Notes: generated by a model not told the origin, from the letters alone. DNA of 33,657 bases from Clostridia bacterium (GCA_022794055.1 JAAWEA010000039.1:1-33657); one strand, 5' to 3'. Positions 1-9,424 are shown, counted from the first letter of the stretch. Numbers and translations: made by a program.

Positions 1-212
1 AATGGAACTAAATTCATTGAATCGTATGGGTGATTAAATATAAATGGTAAAGATGTTACTATAGGCATTAAGGTAAAAAATAATACAAAAGATAAGTATA
101 TATACATTAAAGTATTTACAAGCAGTACATCTCTACCTTTTTCTTTCCATTTCTTATAAAATTTCCAAAAATATATTATTATTAAAACTGCAAAATCTAA
201 TAACTCTTTCAT
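1..212 (-). CDS. VanZ-like family membrane protein, N-terminal part (runs off the window)
   Basis: Reading leftwards from an ATG at 210-212, 70 codons stay open to the window edge. A strong ribosome binding site (GGAGGGGAG) lies 8 bases upstream. The protein starts MKELLDFAVLIII, has a short basic loop (KFYKKWKEKGRD), a second hydrophobic segment (VNTLMYIYLSFVLFFTLMP) and then a DSMNLVP motif. The TLMP segment followed by NLVPF-like residues is the usual opening of VanZ-like membrane proteins, a family linked to glycopeptide or cell-wall stress in some members but mostly of unknown role. It follows valS by 77 bases. The family call rests on the N-terminal motif only, because the C-terminus is not in the window. 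Confidence 0.6.
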   Translation of the reverse strand, partial: MKELLDFAVLIIIYFWKFYKKWKEKGRDVLLVNTLMYIYLSFVLFFTLMPIVTSLPFIFNHPYDSMNLVP

Positions 213-255
213 TTTCTTATCTCCCCTCCAAATTACTATTTTTTATTTGCATTTT

Positions 256-285
256 ATAATAGTATATTTGGTTTTTTATTGCTAA
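256..285 (-). promoter_or_regulatory. Candidate sigma-A promoter for the VanZ-like gene
   Basis: On the minus strand TTAGCA and TATTAT are separated by 18 bases, about 40 bases before the VanZ-like start. The match is weak in this AT-rich gap. No hairpin terminator for valS is visible between the two genes, so read-through is also possible. Confidence 0.3.
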
Positions 286-289
286 TTAT

Positions 290-2713
290 CTATTGTTCTT
301 TTTCTTCTAAAACTAATTCTATATCATAAACTTCATAATCTTTAGCAATTTCTTTTGTTTCTAAATTTTCAATAAATAAAGTAGCTTTAAAATCTTTTAT
401 TGATTTCTCTATAGCATATTTTAATTCTTCACTTGCTCCTATTGATAGTTTCTTTATTGGAGTTTTTAATGATACATTGTTATTTGTTTTTGTTCCTCTC
501 GCTTGACTTATAATTTCCATCATTTGATTTCCTAATTCAATTTCTTTATTAAAATTATAATCCAAAGATTGTATTTCTGTAGTATGAATAGAATTGTTAT
601 TATGATATAATTCTTGGAATATTTCTTCTGTTATAAATGGGAAGAATATACTAAAGTCTTGTAATAATTTATATAACAATGTATATACTGTTTTTTGCCC
701 ACTATATCTTGGAGTATCTCCAAATTCTTCTGGTCTATATAATCTATGTTTTACTATTTCTATATAATTATCACAGAACTCCCAGAAGAATTTTTCTAGT
801 ATATTTAATGCTAGTCCAACTTCATATTCTTCTAAATAGTCAATAAATTGTTTTTCCATTTCTTGAAAACGACCTAGTATCCATTTATCAACATATTCAA
901 AATCATTAAATTCTTTATCTTCATAATCTGTTAAGTGCATTTCAATAAATTTTGAGACATTCCAAATCTTATTAATTAATTTCTTTCCACGAAGTAATGT
1001 TTCTTCACTAAATACAATATCTGTTCCTAATCTTCCAGTTCCTGCCCAGTATCTAATAACATCTGCAGAATATTGTTTTATTAAATCCATAGGCTCGTGT
1101 TTACTATTACCTTTGCTCTTACTAATTTTTTCACCTTTATTAGCCATAACAAATCCAGAAATCATTACATTATCCCAAGGTCTTTGTCCGAAGTGGTAAA
1201 AGCTCTTTACTATTGTATAGAAATCCCAAGTTCTAATTATTTCACTTGCATTTGTTCTTAAACTCATAGGTTTCAAAATATCTTCATAATTTTCTTCTTC
1301 TCCATATCTCATATTAATAAGTGGAGTTACAGAAGAAGTCGCCCAAGTATCCATTACATCTGTTTCTGCTTCAAATTCATTACATCCACATTTATGGCAC
1401 TTTGTAATTTTTGGTGAATCTACTAATGGATTAACAGGTAAATCTTCAACATTTGCAAAAATAGGCTCACCACACTCTTTACAATACCACACTGGGAACG
1501 GAACTCCAAAATATCTTTGTCTTGAAATACACCAATCCCAAGCAACATTATTAACCCATTCATCATATCGTGAGTGCATATATGCTGGATGCCATTTAAT
1601 TTCATTTCCAATTTTAATGAAATCTTCTTTATGATTCATTATATCAATAAACCATTGTTTCATTACTGAATACTCAACTTCTTTTCCACATCTTTCGTGT
1701 GTTTGAACTTCGTGTTCTAATTCCTCTATTTTTACTATGTATCCACCTGCTTGTAAATCTTCAATTATTTGTTTTCTTGCTTCTTTGATTTTTAATCCAC
1801 CATAATTTGGAACTGAATCAATTATTCTTCCATTATCTGTGAATATATATTTTAATGGTAAATTGTATTTTTTCCACCATTCAATGTCTGTCTGATCTCC
1901 AAAAGTACAACACATAACTACTCCAGTACCTTTATCTATAGCAACCTTTTCATCTGCCATTATTGGAACTTCTACATCTATAACTGGAATATGTGCAGTC
2001 TTACCTATTAAATGATTATGCTTTTCATCTTCTGGATTAACAAATACACATACAATAGCTGGTAATAATTCTGGTCTTGTTGTAGCAATAGTAAATTCTT
2101 CATTATCTTCAACAGTTCTAAAATTAACATAGTTAAAAGTAGTCTTTATTGTTTTAGTTTCCAACTCTGCTTGTGCTATTGATGTTAAACATTCATTACA
2201 CCATAATGCTGGACTTTCTTTATGATAGCAATGTCCTTTTTCTTTTAAGTCTAAAAATGATGCTTGACTTATTTTTATAGTAGAAGGACTTACTGTTTTA
2301 TAATGTATATCCCAATCTGTACTTACTCCCATTTTACTAAATAACTCTTGGAAGTTAGCCTCATATTTGTCAGTAGTTTCATAGCATAGTTTTGAAAATT
2401 CTTCTCTACCAATTTCGTGAGCTCTTTTACCTTGTTCTTTTTCTACTAATCTTTCACTAGGCAATCCATTATCATCAAATCCAAATGGGTAAAAAATATT
2501 ATATCCTCTTAATCTTTTATATCTAGCTAACATTTCTGTTTGAGTATATGAGAATATATGTCCTATATGTATTTTTCCATTAACTGTTGGTGGTGGTGTA
2601 TCTATTGAATATACTTCTTTATCATCTCTTTTGAATTCATAAATCTTATTATCTTTCCAGTAGTCTAACCATTTTTTTTCTTTTTCCTCTGCATTATATT
2701 TTTTATCTAACAT
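290..2713 (-). CDS. valS: Valine-tRNA ligase, archaeal/rickettsial type
   Basis: Charges tRNA-Val with valine in the cytoplasm and edits mischarged threonine. It is a class I synthetase of 807 residues: the HIGH motif is in TPPPTVNGKIHIGHIF (about residues 39-54), the editing domain carries ATTRPELLPAIVCVF, and the KMSKS loop is EKISKSKGN. Several blocks (GFDDNGLPSERLVEK, CTFGDQTDIEWW, DVMDTWATSSVTP) match the ValRS of Archaea and Rickettsia rather than the usual bacterial form (PPPNVTGKLHMGHA, GTDHAGIAT). It also lacks the C-terminal coiled coil that makes bacterial ValRS about 880 residues long. The start ATG overlaps the stop of the upstream ValRS fragment by seven bases and has its own site (GAAGGGAG). 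Regulation is expected from the Val T-box leader further upstream. Function is certain; acquisition by transfer is inference. Confidence 0.95.
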   Translation of the reverse strand: MLDKKYNAEEKEKKWLDYWKDNKIYEFKRDDKEVYSIDTPPPTVNGKIHIGHIFSYTQTEMLARYKRLRGYNIFYPFGFDDNGLPSERLVEKEQGKRAHEIGREEFSKLCYETTDKYEANFQELFSKMGVSTDWDIHYKTVSPSTIKISQASFLDLKEKGHCYHKESPALWCNECLTSIAQAELETKTIKTTFNYVNFRTVEDNEEFTIATTRPELLPAIVCVFVNPEDEKHNHLIGKTAHIPVIDVEVPIMADEKVAIDKGTGVVMCCTFGDQTDIEWWKKYNLPLKYIFTDNGRIIDSVPNYGGLKIKEARKQIIEDLQAGGYIVKIEELEHEVQTHERCGKEVEYSVMKQWFIDIMNHKEDFIKIGNEIKWHPAYMHSRYDEWVNNVAWDWCISRQRYFGVPFPVWYCKECGEPIFANVEDLPVNPLVDSPKITKCHKCGCNEFEAETDVMDTWATSSVTPLINMRYGEEENYEDILKPMSLRTNASEIIRTWDFYTIVKSFYHFGQRPWDNVMISGFVMANKGEKISKSKGNSKHEPMDLIKQYSADVIRYWAGTGRLGTDIVFSEETLLRGKKLINKIWNVSKFIEMHLTDYEDKEFNDFEYVDKWILGRFQEMEKQFIDYLEEYEVGLALNILEKFFWEFCDNYIEIVKHRLYRPEEFGDTPRYSGQKTVYTLLYKLLQDFSIFFPFITEEIFQELYHNNNSIHTTEIQSLDYNFNKEIELGNQMMEIISQARGTKTNNNVSLKTPIKKLSIGASEELKYAIEKSIKDFKATLFIENLETKEIAKDYEVYDIELVLEEKEQ

Positions 2714-3204
2714 ACTACTAACTCCCTTCTATTTTCATTAAAATAATTAGTTATCAATTTCACAAATCCCTTTAATTTCAAATATTTCAAGATTTGTGTA
2801 CTAAATAGTTTTGGTAATATACACTTTTTGCCTATTAAATCTTTGTATCTCTCATCATCTGAATTTACTGCAACTTCCGTATCTCCAATCATTGTTTCTG
2901 GTCTTGTTGTTGCAACTATTATATATTTGTCTTCTTTACCTTTATTATATAATTCTATAAATTGTTCTATTGTAATATCAGCTTTTGTCAAGCCTTCTTC
3001 CTCTTTCATTTTAGCAACAACTTTTACTTTTGTTGCTATTGCTGAATGGTCAGAACCTATTAGCCATAATGTATTAAATCCTTGCATTCTTTTAAATCTT
3101 ATTAAAATATCTTGTATTGTATCATCTAATGCGTGCCAGATATGTAATTTTTCTGTTACATTTTGGGGTAGCATCATTATACAATTATACTTATTATTTA
3201 ACAT
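2707..3204 (-). pseudogene. Decayed fragment of a bacterial-type valine-tRNA ligase
   Basis: An open frame of 165 residues. It begins like bacterial ValRS: LPQNVTEKLHIWHALDDT stands for the family's PPPNVTGKLHIGHAL, followed by QDILIRFKRMQGFNTLW and GSDHSAIATKVKVV. It then jumps, with about 100 residues missing, to the editing-domain block YIIVATTRPETMIGDTEVAV and DDERYKDLIGKKCILP, and ends in unrelated sequence. The HIGH motif has become HIWH, and the catalytic core, KMSKS loop and anticodon domain are absent, so it cannot charge tRNA. It still has a good binding site (AGGAGGTG) and sits directly behind the T-box leader. The stop overlaps the valS start, so its translation may couple to valS. 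It looks like the original valS, decayed after the second type took over; a retained leader role is possible. Confidence 0.85.
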
Positions 3205-3236
3205 TTTTTCACCTCCTATTAATCACTTTTGGGTAC

Positions 3237-3277
3237 AAAAAAACTCGCACCTTATCACTAACTATGATAAGGGCGAG
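3237..3277 (-). terminator. Intrinsic terminator of the Val T-box
   Basis: Arms CTCGCCCTTATC and GATAAGGTGCGAG form a stem, followed on the minus strand by seven T. This is the terminator that competes with the antiterminator containing the T-box motif. The next open frame starts 33 bases downstream. Confidence 0.88.
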
Positions 3278-3538
3278 CTATATTTCTCACGGTACCACCT
3301 TACTTATTATCTTGTATTTTTTAATAGAAAATCTCTTAAATTTGATTTCCTATATTTTTTTAGATAACATCTCATTAGCTTTTAACGTAGCTATACGAAT
3401 AGTCTTAAGTTTATTTTCGGACTATCAACTCAAAAGTTACTTCCATTTATCTTAATTTTAGAAGCTCTCAGCAAATACTTCTATTCTCTTGAAATCAGTG
3501 CTTAAATGTACTTCTCTTTTTCTTAGTTTTTGTATTTA
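3237..3538 (-). promoter_or_regulatory. T-box leader, valine specific
   Basis: On the minus strand the 14-base T-box motif AAGGTGGTACCGTG lies at 3288-3301. It is followed by a strong hairpin with a run of seven U. Upstream is a stem I region with GAGAAGTACATTTAAGC near the 5' end and the specifier region GGAAGTAACTTTTGAG. The GAA-GUA-A arrangement gives GUA (3438-3440), a valine codon, as specifier. In T-boxes, uncharged tRNA pairs with the specifier and the antiterminator bulge and prevents termination. The downstream genes are the ValRS fragment and valS, in agreement with the specifier. The start is set from the promoter at 3545-3573. Confidence 0.92.
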
Positions 3539-3544
3539 GTCATA

Positions 3545-3573
3545 ATTATATATCTTTTTATTTCTTTTGTCTA
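3545..3573 (-). promoter_or_regulatory. Promoter of the valS T-box transcript
   Basis: TAGACA and TATAAT with a 17-base spacer on the minus strand, just before the T-box stem I. The location between the uvrA-side palindrome and the leader fits a single start for the leader, ValRS fragment and valS transcript. Confidence 0.65.
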
Positions 3574-3584
3574 GTATTTTTTAT

Positions 3585-3687
3585 AAAAGTGAGAGGGAAA
3601 AAGGGTCCAGGACAAAAATTCCCTCTTTATTTTTACTTTTATAAAAGAGGGAATTTTTGTCCTGGACCCTTTTTCCCTCTCACTTTT
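3585..3687. repeat. Compound palindromic element, copy A (uvrA 3' end)
   Basis: A 103-base inverted repeat. Each half contains GAGGGAAAAAGGGTCCAGGA followed by CAAAAATTCCCTC, so each half is itself a small hairpin (GAGGGA with TCCCTC, and GTCC with GGAC) and the two halves pair with each other. The outer arms add AAAAGTGA / TCACTTTT, which is specific to this locus. It ends 2 bases from the uvrA stop and probably works as the uvrA terminator. Related copies are at 8149, 13138 and 30569. Confidence 0.9.
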
Positions 3688-3689
3688 GT

Positions 3690-6527
3690 TTAGCTTTCTA
3701 AATATTTCTTCAAAAACTTTCCTGTATAACTTTGTTCATTTTTACATATCTGTTCTGGAGTTCCAATTGCTACAACTTGTCCTCCACCATCTCCACCTTC
3801 TGGACCTAAATCAATAATATGGTCAGCTGTCTTTATTAAATCTAAATTATGTTCAATTACTATAATAGTATTTCCAGTATCCACCAATCTTTGCAAAATA
3901 TCTACTAATTTATGAACATCTGCTATATGAAGACCTGTTGTTGGTTCATCTAAAATATATAAAGTTTTGCCAGTTGCTTTTTTAGAAAGTTCTGTTGCAA
4001 GTTTTACTCTTTGAGCCTCTCCACCTGACAATGTTGTTGATGGTTGACCTAATTTTATATATCCTAAACCAACATCATTTAATGTTTGTATTTTTTGTTT
4101 TATTTTTGGTATTTTATCAAAAAACTCTAATGCTTCCTCTACTGTCATATCTAATATATCTGCAATAGTCTTTCCTTTATATTTTACTTCTAATGTTTCA
4201 TGATTGTATCTTTTACCTTTACATATTTCACAAGGTACATAAACATCTGGCAAAAAGTGCATTTCTATTTTATGCACACCATCACCATTACAGCTTTCAC
4301 ATCTTCCACCTGATACATTAAAACTAAATCTTCCTTTTTCAAATCCACGCATTTTTGCTTCATTTGTTCCTGCAAAAATATCTCTGATTAAATCAAATAC
4401 TCCTGTGTATGTTGCAGGATTTGAACGTGGTGTTCTTCCTATTGGTGATTGGTCTATATTTATAATTTTGTCAATTTGGTCTAAACCTTTTACCTCTTTA
4501 CATTTTCCTGGTTTTTCACTTGCTCCATTTAATTCTTTTGCAACTGTTTTGTATAATACTTCATTTATAAGTGTTGATTTTCCTGAGCCAGATACACCTG
4601 TTACACAATTAAACACTCCTAAAGGAAATTTGACACTTATATTTTTTAAATTATTTTCTACTGCATTTTTTACTTCTATTACCTTAGTTTTTGTATGTTT
4701 TCTTCTGTTTTTTGGTACTTCAATTTTTTTTCTACCACTTAAGTATTGCCCTGTAATTGAGTCTTTAACTTGTTTAATTTCTTCTGCAGTACCTTGAGCC
4801 ATAACATTTCCACCATGAACTCCTGCACCTGGTCCAATATCTATAATTTGGTCTGCTGCATACATAGTATCTTCATCATGTTCTACTACAAGTAATGTAT
4901 TTCCTAAATCTCTTAATTTTTTTAGTGTTGCAATTAACTTATCATTATCTCTTTGATGTAAACCAATACTTGGCTCATCTAATATATACATAACTCCTGT
5001 TAATCCTGAACCAATTTGAGTTGCTAAACGAATACGTTGAGCTTCTCCTCCTGATAGTGTTCCTGCTGCTCTTGATAGAGTTAAATATTCTAGTCCAACA
5101 TCTATTAAAAATTGAAGTCTTGAATGAATTTCTTTTAAAATTAAATCTGCTATCATCATTTCTTTTTTTGTTAATTTTAAATTATCTAAAAACTCCTTCA
5201 TTGCTTTTATTGACATATCTGTAATTTCATTTATATTTTTATCTCCAATTTTAATACATAAAATTTCTTTCTTAAGTCTTGCTCCATTACAAGTATGACA
5301 ATTTGAGTTTGTCATATACATTTCATAAAATGTTCTCATTCCTTGAGATTTTGTTTCACTATGACGTCTGTCAAGTGTTGGTAATACCCCTTCAAAAGGT
5401 GCAGTAAATTTTCTTACTCCTGCTGCAGATGAATATTCAAAATCAATTTTTTCTTCTCCTGTACCATATAATATTTTTTCTAAAAACCATCTTGGTAGTT
5501 TTTTTATTGGTACAGCAATATCAACATCATAATGTCTTGCGATACTTTCAAAATACATTTTTGCCATAGTGTCTGCTTTTTTCATAACACTTGAACCAAA
5601 AGCTTTTACACCTTCATATAAAGTTTTATTTTTATCTGGTATAATTAAATCTTCATCCATTTTCATTAAGTAACCAATTCCCATACAGTCTGGACATGCA
5701 CCATAAGGGTTATTAAAAGAAAACATTCTTGGTGTAATTTCTGGAAAGCTAAAACCACAGTCTGGACAAGCATAATTTGAACTGTATAATACCATTTTGT
5801 CTCCATCTTTTTCTTTAATATCTACTAATACTAAATTTTCTGCATGTTTTAGGGCTGTTTCAACAGATTCTGTTAATCTACTTCTAATATCTTCTTTTAC
5901 AACTAATCTATCTACAATTAACTCTATTTCATGTTTTTTATTTTTATCTAATTTAATTTCATCTGATAATTCATAAACTTCACCATCAATTCTTGCTCTT
6001 ACAAAGCCATCTTTTTGGTATCCTTCTAGTTGTTTTACAAATTCCCCCTTTCTGCTCCTTACAACTGGTGCTAGTATTTGTATTTTTGTTCCTTCTGGCA
6101 AGCTTAATATATTATCAATAATTTGGTCTATTGATTGTTTTTCAATTTTTTTACCGCAGTTTGGACAATATGGTACACCTATATTTGCATATAATAAACG
6201 TACATAATCATATATTTCTGTAACTGTTCCAACTGTTGAACGTGGATTTTTTGACGTAGTTTTTTGGTCTATTGATATTGCTGGTGATAGCCCTTCTATT
6301 GATTCTACATCTGGCTTTTCCATTATTCCTAAAAATTGTCTTGCATAAGATGATAAACTTTCTACATATCTTCTTTGTCCTTCTGCATATAGTGTGTCAA
6401 ATGCTAATGATGATTTTCCTGACCCTGATAGCCCAGTTACTACTACCATCTTGTCTCTTGGTATTTCTAAATTTATGTTTTTTAAGTTGTGTTCTTTTGC
6501 TCCTTTTATTATTATTTTATCATTCAT
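3690..6527 (-). CDS. uvrA: UvrABC nucleotide excision repair, subunit A
   Basis: Scans DNA for bulky damage and loads UvrB in nucleotide excision repair. Its 945 residues match the family length. There are two ABC ATPase modules. The first has Walker [10 protein letters not shown] near residue 32 and the signature LSGGEAQR; the second has GVSGSGKST and a second LSGGEAQR. Zinc-binding Cys pairs are [16 protein letters not shown]...CPDC in the first half and CESCNGDG...CEIC in the second. The start ATG has a GGGGGAT site. A promoter with TTGTTT and TATAAT lies upstream and no clear LexA site was seen. The gene stands alone without uvrB. The 3' end abuts a large palindrome. Confidence 0.98.
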   Translation of the reverse strand: MNDKIIIKGAKEHNLKNINLEIPRDKMVVVTGLSGSGKSSLAFDTLYAEGQRRYVESLSSYARQFLGIMEKPDVESIEGLSPAISIDQKTTSKNPRSTVGTVTEIYDYVRLLYANIGVPYCPNCGKKIEKQSIDQIIDNILSLPEGTKIQILAPVVRSRKGEFVKQLEGYQKDGFVRARIDGEVYELSDEIKLDKNKKHEIELIVDRLVVKEDIRSRLTESVETALKHAENLVLVDIKEKDGDKMVLYSSNYACPDCGFSFPEITPRMFSFNNPYGACPDCMGIGYLMKMDEDLIIPDKNKTLYEGVKAFGSSVMKKADTMAKMYFESIARHYDVDIAVPIKKLPRWFLEKILYGTGEEKIDFEYSSAAGVRKFTAPFEGVLPTLDRRHSETKSQGMRTFYEMYMTNSNCHTCNGARLKKEILCIKIGDKNINEITDMSIKAMKEFLDNLKLTKKEMMIADLILKEIHSRLQFLIDVGLEYLTLSRAAGTLSGGEAQRIRLATQIGSGLTGVMYILDEPSIGLHQRDNDKLIATLKKLRDLGNTLLVVEHDEDTMYAADQIIDIGPGAGVHGGNVMAQGTAEEIKQVKDSITGQYLSGRKKIEVPKNRRKHTKTKVIEVKNAVENNLKNISVKFPLGVFNCVTGVSGSGKSTLINEVLYKTVAKELNGASEKPGKCKEVKGLDQIDKIINIDQSPIGRTPRSNPATYTGVFDLIRDIFAGTNEAKMRGFEKGRFSFNVSGGRCESCNGDGVHKIEMHFLPDVYVPCEICKGKRYNHETLEVKYKGKTIADILDMTVEEALEFFDKIPKIKQKIQTLNDVGLGYIKLGQPSTTLSGGEAQRVKLATELSKKATGKTLYILDEPTTGLHIADVHKLVDILQRLVDTGNTIIVIEHNLDLIKTADHIIDLGPEGGDGGGQVVAIGTPEQICKNEQSYTGKFLKKYLES

Positions 6528-6595
6528 TTTTATCCCCCATAATTAAAATTAAGAAATAGTCAATAAAGTACTGTCTTAATTGACCAATTTAAATC

Positions 6596-6624
6596 ATTAT
6601 ACAACATTTTTTCTCTAAAAACAA
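6596..6624 (-). promoter_or_regulatory. uvrA promoter
   Basis: TTGTTT, a 17-base spacer and TATAAT on the minus strand, about 70 bases before the uvrA start. The 6528-6830 gap otherwise holds only the hairpin at 6687-6711 and no supported gene. Confidence 0.6.
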
Positions 6625-6686
6625 GAGTTTGGTATTATTTTCCATAAAATTCCACTCATATCTCATACTTCTTACTAACTAAAGAA

Positions 6687-6711
6687 AAAATGGCATAAAA
6701 TATGCCATTTT
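6687..6711. terminator. Hairpin terminator below the LamG gene
   Basis: Perfect 11-base arms AAAATGGCATA / TATGCCATTTT around an AAA loop, flanked by T-rich sequence on the plus strand and by an A/T-rich tail on minus. It lies 120 bases beyond the stop of the LamG gene and before the uvrA promoter, so it probably ends that transcript. Confidence 0.6.
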
Positions 6712-6830
6712 ATTTTATAAGTTTATCAATATAACCACTCTCACATATTTGCTTGTTCCTCCAATTATAAAAAGACAATGTTCTATACCAATAAGATTTA
6801 GTTAATGCTGATATTAATATTCCTGCTATT

Positions 6831-7814
6831 TTAGCTGTCAAATGTATAATTATTTATTGCATAATCAGATAATGCACCATCATATATTACCAAGTTTCTA
6901 TAATGTCCATTTCCATATCCCCAATAATTAGATCCATATGATGAACCTGAATTACTTATTCCTCCAATAAATAATTTAGTATTTTTAGGGCTATTGCTAT
7001 TATTAAATCCTATTTTTAAATTATCTATAAAATATGAAAAAGTTGTTCCATCAAATTTAATAGTATGTCTATGCCATTTATCATCTCGTAAAAGTGGTCC
7101 ATACCAAATTTGATATCTATCTCCTCCTCCAGTAGAAGCAAAATGACTACCATTAGTTCCTGCGCAAAGCCCCCAGAAGTAACTACTCATATTGGCAGCA
7201 GCATGCCCTTCTGTTAACATAAATCCCCAACCATTATTTACTATATTTTTTGCTTCTAGTATAACAGTATATTCTCCATTAAATGCATAATTTTCTTTAG
7301 TTGCAATCACAGAATTTTGTAAATATGCACCTTCTTCTATTCCATTATAAACTGGTGTTCCTTGATATATTTCAAGGTTTTCATGTTCTACTCCTAAGTT
7401 CCATTGGTTCCTCAATGTTTGTGGTAGAATTTGGTCTTCTTCATATATCAACACTTCTTTTACATAACCATTATTTGATGTAATTTTAAATTTATATTCT
7501 TCATTACTATTAATTTCTAAATCTATTGCTATTTCATTTCTGCCATTACATTGTAATATATCTCCATCTGGATATTCTATTTGACTAATCCCATTTTTTT
7601 CATCTTTTATAGTTATTAGTATTGCCATTTTTTTAATTGCTATTTCTATTTTTTCATAAGAAAATTGAATATCATCTATCTGTGAAGCAAGTAATTCTTT
7701 TTTTTCAAATAATTTATTTCCTGCTAATTGAATTATTGTTATTCCTGCAAATATTAGTAAAATCACTATAGTAATTACTAATATTATTAACACTCTTTTA
7801 GAATAGTTTTTCAT
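6831..7814 (-). CDS. Surface protein with pilin-like N-terminus and LamG/concanavalin-like domain
   Basis: 327 residues, presumably membrane-anchored or exported. The N-terminus is KRVLIILVITIVILLIFAGI, a basic start and one long hydrophobic helix like the class III/type IV pilin-like helices common in gut Clostridia. An acidic, lysine-rich linker follows. From about residue 135 a beta-rich domain has features of LamG/concanavalin-like folds: NGEYTVILEAKN, DDKWHRHTIKFDGTTFSYFI (the usual WHHVA-type strand) and a final YRNLVIYDGALSD. No catalytic residues are recognised; binding of a sugar or protein is a guess. Divergent from the xre gene, with operator-like repeats directly in front of its start, so control by that regulator is likely. 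Confidence 0.7.
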   Translation of the reverse strand: MKNYSKRVLIILVITIVILLIFAGITIIQLAGNKLFEKKELLASQIDDIQFSYEKIEIAIKKMAILITIKDEKNGISQIEYPDGDILQCNGRNEIAIDLEINSNEEYKFKITSNNGYVKEVLIYEEDQILPQTLRNQWNLGVEHENLEIYQGTPVYNGIEEGAYLQNSVIATKENYAFNGEYTVILEAKNIVNNGWGFMLTEGHAAANMSSYFWGLCAGTNGSHFASTGGGDRYQIWYGPLLRDDKWHRHTIKFDGTTFSYFIDNLKIGFNNSNSPKNTKLFIGGISNSGSSYGSNYWGYGNGHYRNLVIYDGALSDYAINNYTFDS

Positions 7815-7830
7815 TTGTTCCTCCTATATA

Positions 7831-7899
7831 GTTATATTTTAACTTTTATACTTTAATTATAGTTAAAATATAACTTTTTGTCAATTGTTATATTTTAAC
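7831..7899. promoter_or_regulatory. Operator array between divergent LamG and xre genes
   Basis: Three copies of the 13-mer GTTATATTTTAAC occur at 7831-7843 (direct), 7862-7874 (inverted) and 7887-7899 (direct), the first and third each followed by TTTT. Each copy has GTTA...TAAC dyad ends. They fill the 117-base gap between the two divergent starts and overlap the likely xre promoter. This is the expected layout for binding sites of the adjacent Xre protein. Confidence 0.7.
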
Positions 7900-7915
7900 T
7901 TTTTTATAATATAAT
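7886..7915 (+). promoter_or_regulatory. Candidate xre promoter
   Basis: TTGTTA and TATAAT with an 18-base spacer. The -35 overlaps the third operator copy, which would allow autorepression. A second TATAAT at 7905-7910 makes the exact start uncertain. Confidence 0.45.
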
Positions 7916-7931
7916 TAAGAGGTGATTTTAG

Positions 7932-8147
7932 GTGTTAAGAATTAGAGATTTAAGAGAAGACAAAGATTTATTACAAAAAGATATAGCTGAATTATTAAAT
8001 ATATCTCAAACAAATTATAGCAAATATGAATTAGGTAAAATAAATATCCCAATAAACGCATTAAAAAAACTTGCACTATTTCTTGATACAAGTATAGATT
8101 ATTTATTAGGATTAACAGATGAGCAAAAACCTTATCCTAGAATTTAA
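7932..8147 (+). CDS. Small Xre-family transcriptional regulator
   Basis: 71 residues, essentially a single lambda-repressor-like helix-turn-helix: IRDLREDKDLLQKDIAELLN, then SQTNYSKYELGKINIPINAL as recognition helix and following helices, then the common LDTSIDYLLGLTD ending. The start is GTG, chosen because AGAGGTG sits seven bases before it and no ATG fits the domain start. DNA-binding repressor or activator; the three GTTA...TAAC repeats between it and the divergent LamG gene are its likely targets. No effector domain is present, so the signal is unknown. Confidence 0.9.
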   Translation: MLRIRDLREDKDLLQKDIAELLNISQTNYSKYELGKINIPINALKKLALFLDTSIDYLLGLTDEQKPYPRI

Positions 8148-8148
8148 T

Positions 8149-8189
8149 ATAAGAGGGAAAAAGGGTCCTGGACCCAAAATCCCTCTTAT
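8149..8189. repeat. Palindromic element, copy B (single-unit form, cca 3' end)
   Basis: A 41-base perfect dyad. Outer arms ATAAGAGGGA / TCCCTCTTAT enclose AAAA, the core GGGTCCTGGACCC and AAAA. It is one half-unit of the larger elements at 3585, 13138 and 30569. The two A4 blocks cannot pair with each other and would form a symmetric internal loop. It overlaps the cca stop and lies just after the xre stop, so it is probably a shared terminator for these convergent genes. Confidence 0.88.
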
Positions 8190-9424
8190 GTTTTTTTCAT
8201 CCATTCAATTCTCTCTTGATGTAATTTATTTCCAAATTCTGTACCTTCAATAATATGATATTTACGCTTTATAAATTTCCCATTAATTTCTTCTAAACAC
8301 TTATTACCAATTGTTTCAAAATCAATACTTCCTTCATCGATGTTTCTACTACTTAATTTATCAGAATTAACAACTATTTGAAGACCATGTAAACCTATAC
8401 TAGACTTAGCAACTCTTTCAATAAATTCTACTTTTTTTGAAGGTCTCATTTTATAAAATATACCGCCTCTCATATGTTCTCTACAAGCAACTTTGCCACT
8501 ATTTATCCATCTTGTTGGCACTTTTAATTTATTTCCAAACTGAACAACTAAATTAACACCTTTTATTTCATGTCCATAGTGATGTGGATATTCCTTCTTT
8601 GGAGTTATTCCTTTTCCTAAATCATGAACTAAACTTGCAAAACGAATCTCTAAATTATCTGTCTGCTCTGCAGCTTTATCTACTACTAACATTGTATGAT
8701 TAAAACTATCTCCTTCTGGATGATGTTCAATAGGTTGCAATGCACCTATCAAATCATATATTTCTTTGAAATGAACATCTAACACATTAGCTTTTTTTAA
8801 TACTTCAAAAAATATAGATGGTTTTTGTTTTGATAATGCTTTACTAAATTCCATAAATACTCTTTCTGGTGATAAAGTATTAAGTTCATCTTTTAAACTG
8901 TTCATCATCTTTAATGTTTCTTCTTCTACTTCAAATTGAAGAGTTGTAGCAAACCTTGCTACTCTATATACACGTAATGGATCTTCTTTAAATTTTCCTG
9001 TTGTTGCTCTTATAATTTTATTTTCTAAATCTGATTTTCCATTAAAAGGATCTATCAATTCTCCAGTAAGTACATCTTCTGCTATAGAATTTATGGTTAT
9101 ATCTCTTCTTGCCAAATCTTGTTCTATTGTTATTTCTTTATTAGCTGTTATTTCAAATTCTTTATGTCCTATACCATTCTTTTTCTCTGTTCTTGCCATT
9201 GCAAATTCTTTTCTATCTAGTTCGAATACTTCAAATGATTTTCCTCTTATAATACTTTCTGGAAATAAATCTTTAAATTCTTCAGCTGTAATTCCTACCA
9301 CACAATAATCCTTATCATGAATTTCTTTTTCTAATAGTTTATCTCTAACTGCTCCACCTACCAGATATAATTTTCCTCCATTTTCTTTGATTTTAGTAGC
9401 AATTCTTTTTATTTGATTCTCCAA
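8186..9424 (-). CDS. cca: CCA tRNA nucleotidyltransferase with HD domain
   Basis: Adds or repairs the 3' CCA end of tRNAs. 412 residues, the same length as the bifunctional E. coli enzyme. The class II nucleotidyltransferase core has LVGGAVRD (about residues 20-27), the metal site DKDYCVVG and the RRDITINSIAED block, then the ATP/CTP-selecting region EDPLRVYRVARFA. The C-terminal half carries an HD phosphohydrolase domain with HHPEGDSFNHTM and LVHDLGKG, as in the proteobacterial multifunctional form. Unlike some other genes here its start is plain: ATG after a GAAAGGATTG site. The 3' end lies inside palindromic copy B. A classification as plain poly(A)-type enzyme is unlikely because of the HD domain. 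Confidence 0.93.
   Translation of the reverse strand: MENQIKRIATKIKENGGKLYLVGGAVRDKLLEKEIHDKDYCVVGITAEEFKDLFPESIIRGKSFEVFELDRKEFAMARTEKKNGIGHKEFEITANKEITIEQDLARRDITINSIAEDVLTGELIDPFNGKSDLENKIIRATTGKFKEDPLRVYRVARFATTLQFEVEEETLKMMNSLKDELNTLSPERVFMEFSKALSKQKPSIFFEVLKKANVLDVHFKEIYDLIGALQPIEHHPEGDSFNHTMLVVDKAAEQTDNLEIRFASLVHDLGKGITPKKEYPHHYGHEIKGVNLVVQFGNKLKVPTRWINSGKVACREHMRGGIFYKMRPSKKVEFIERVAKSSIGLHGLQIVVNSDKLSSRNIDEGSIDFETIGNKCLEEINGKFIKRKYHIIEGTEFGNKLHQERIEWMKKT

Noticed and set aside
3117..3455. Plus-strand open frame over the T-box
   Set aside because: It runs antisense through the T-box motif and stem I and has no binding site or protein-like composition.
6710..6850. Short open stretch after the LamG gene reading AKIAGILISALTKSYWYRTL
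   Set aside because: About 47 codons without a start codon, binding site or recognised family; it may be a gene relic but cannot be supported.
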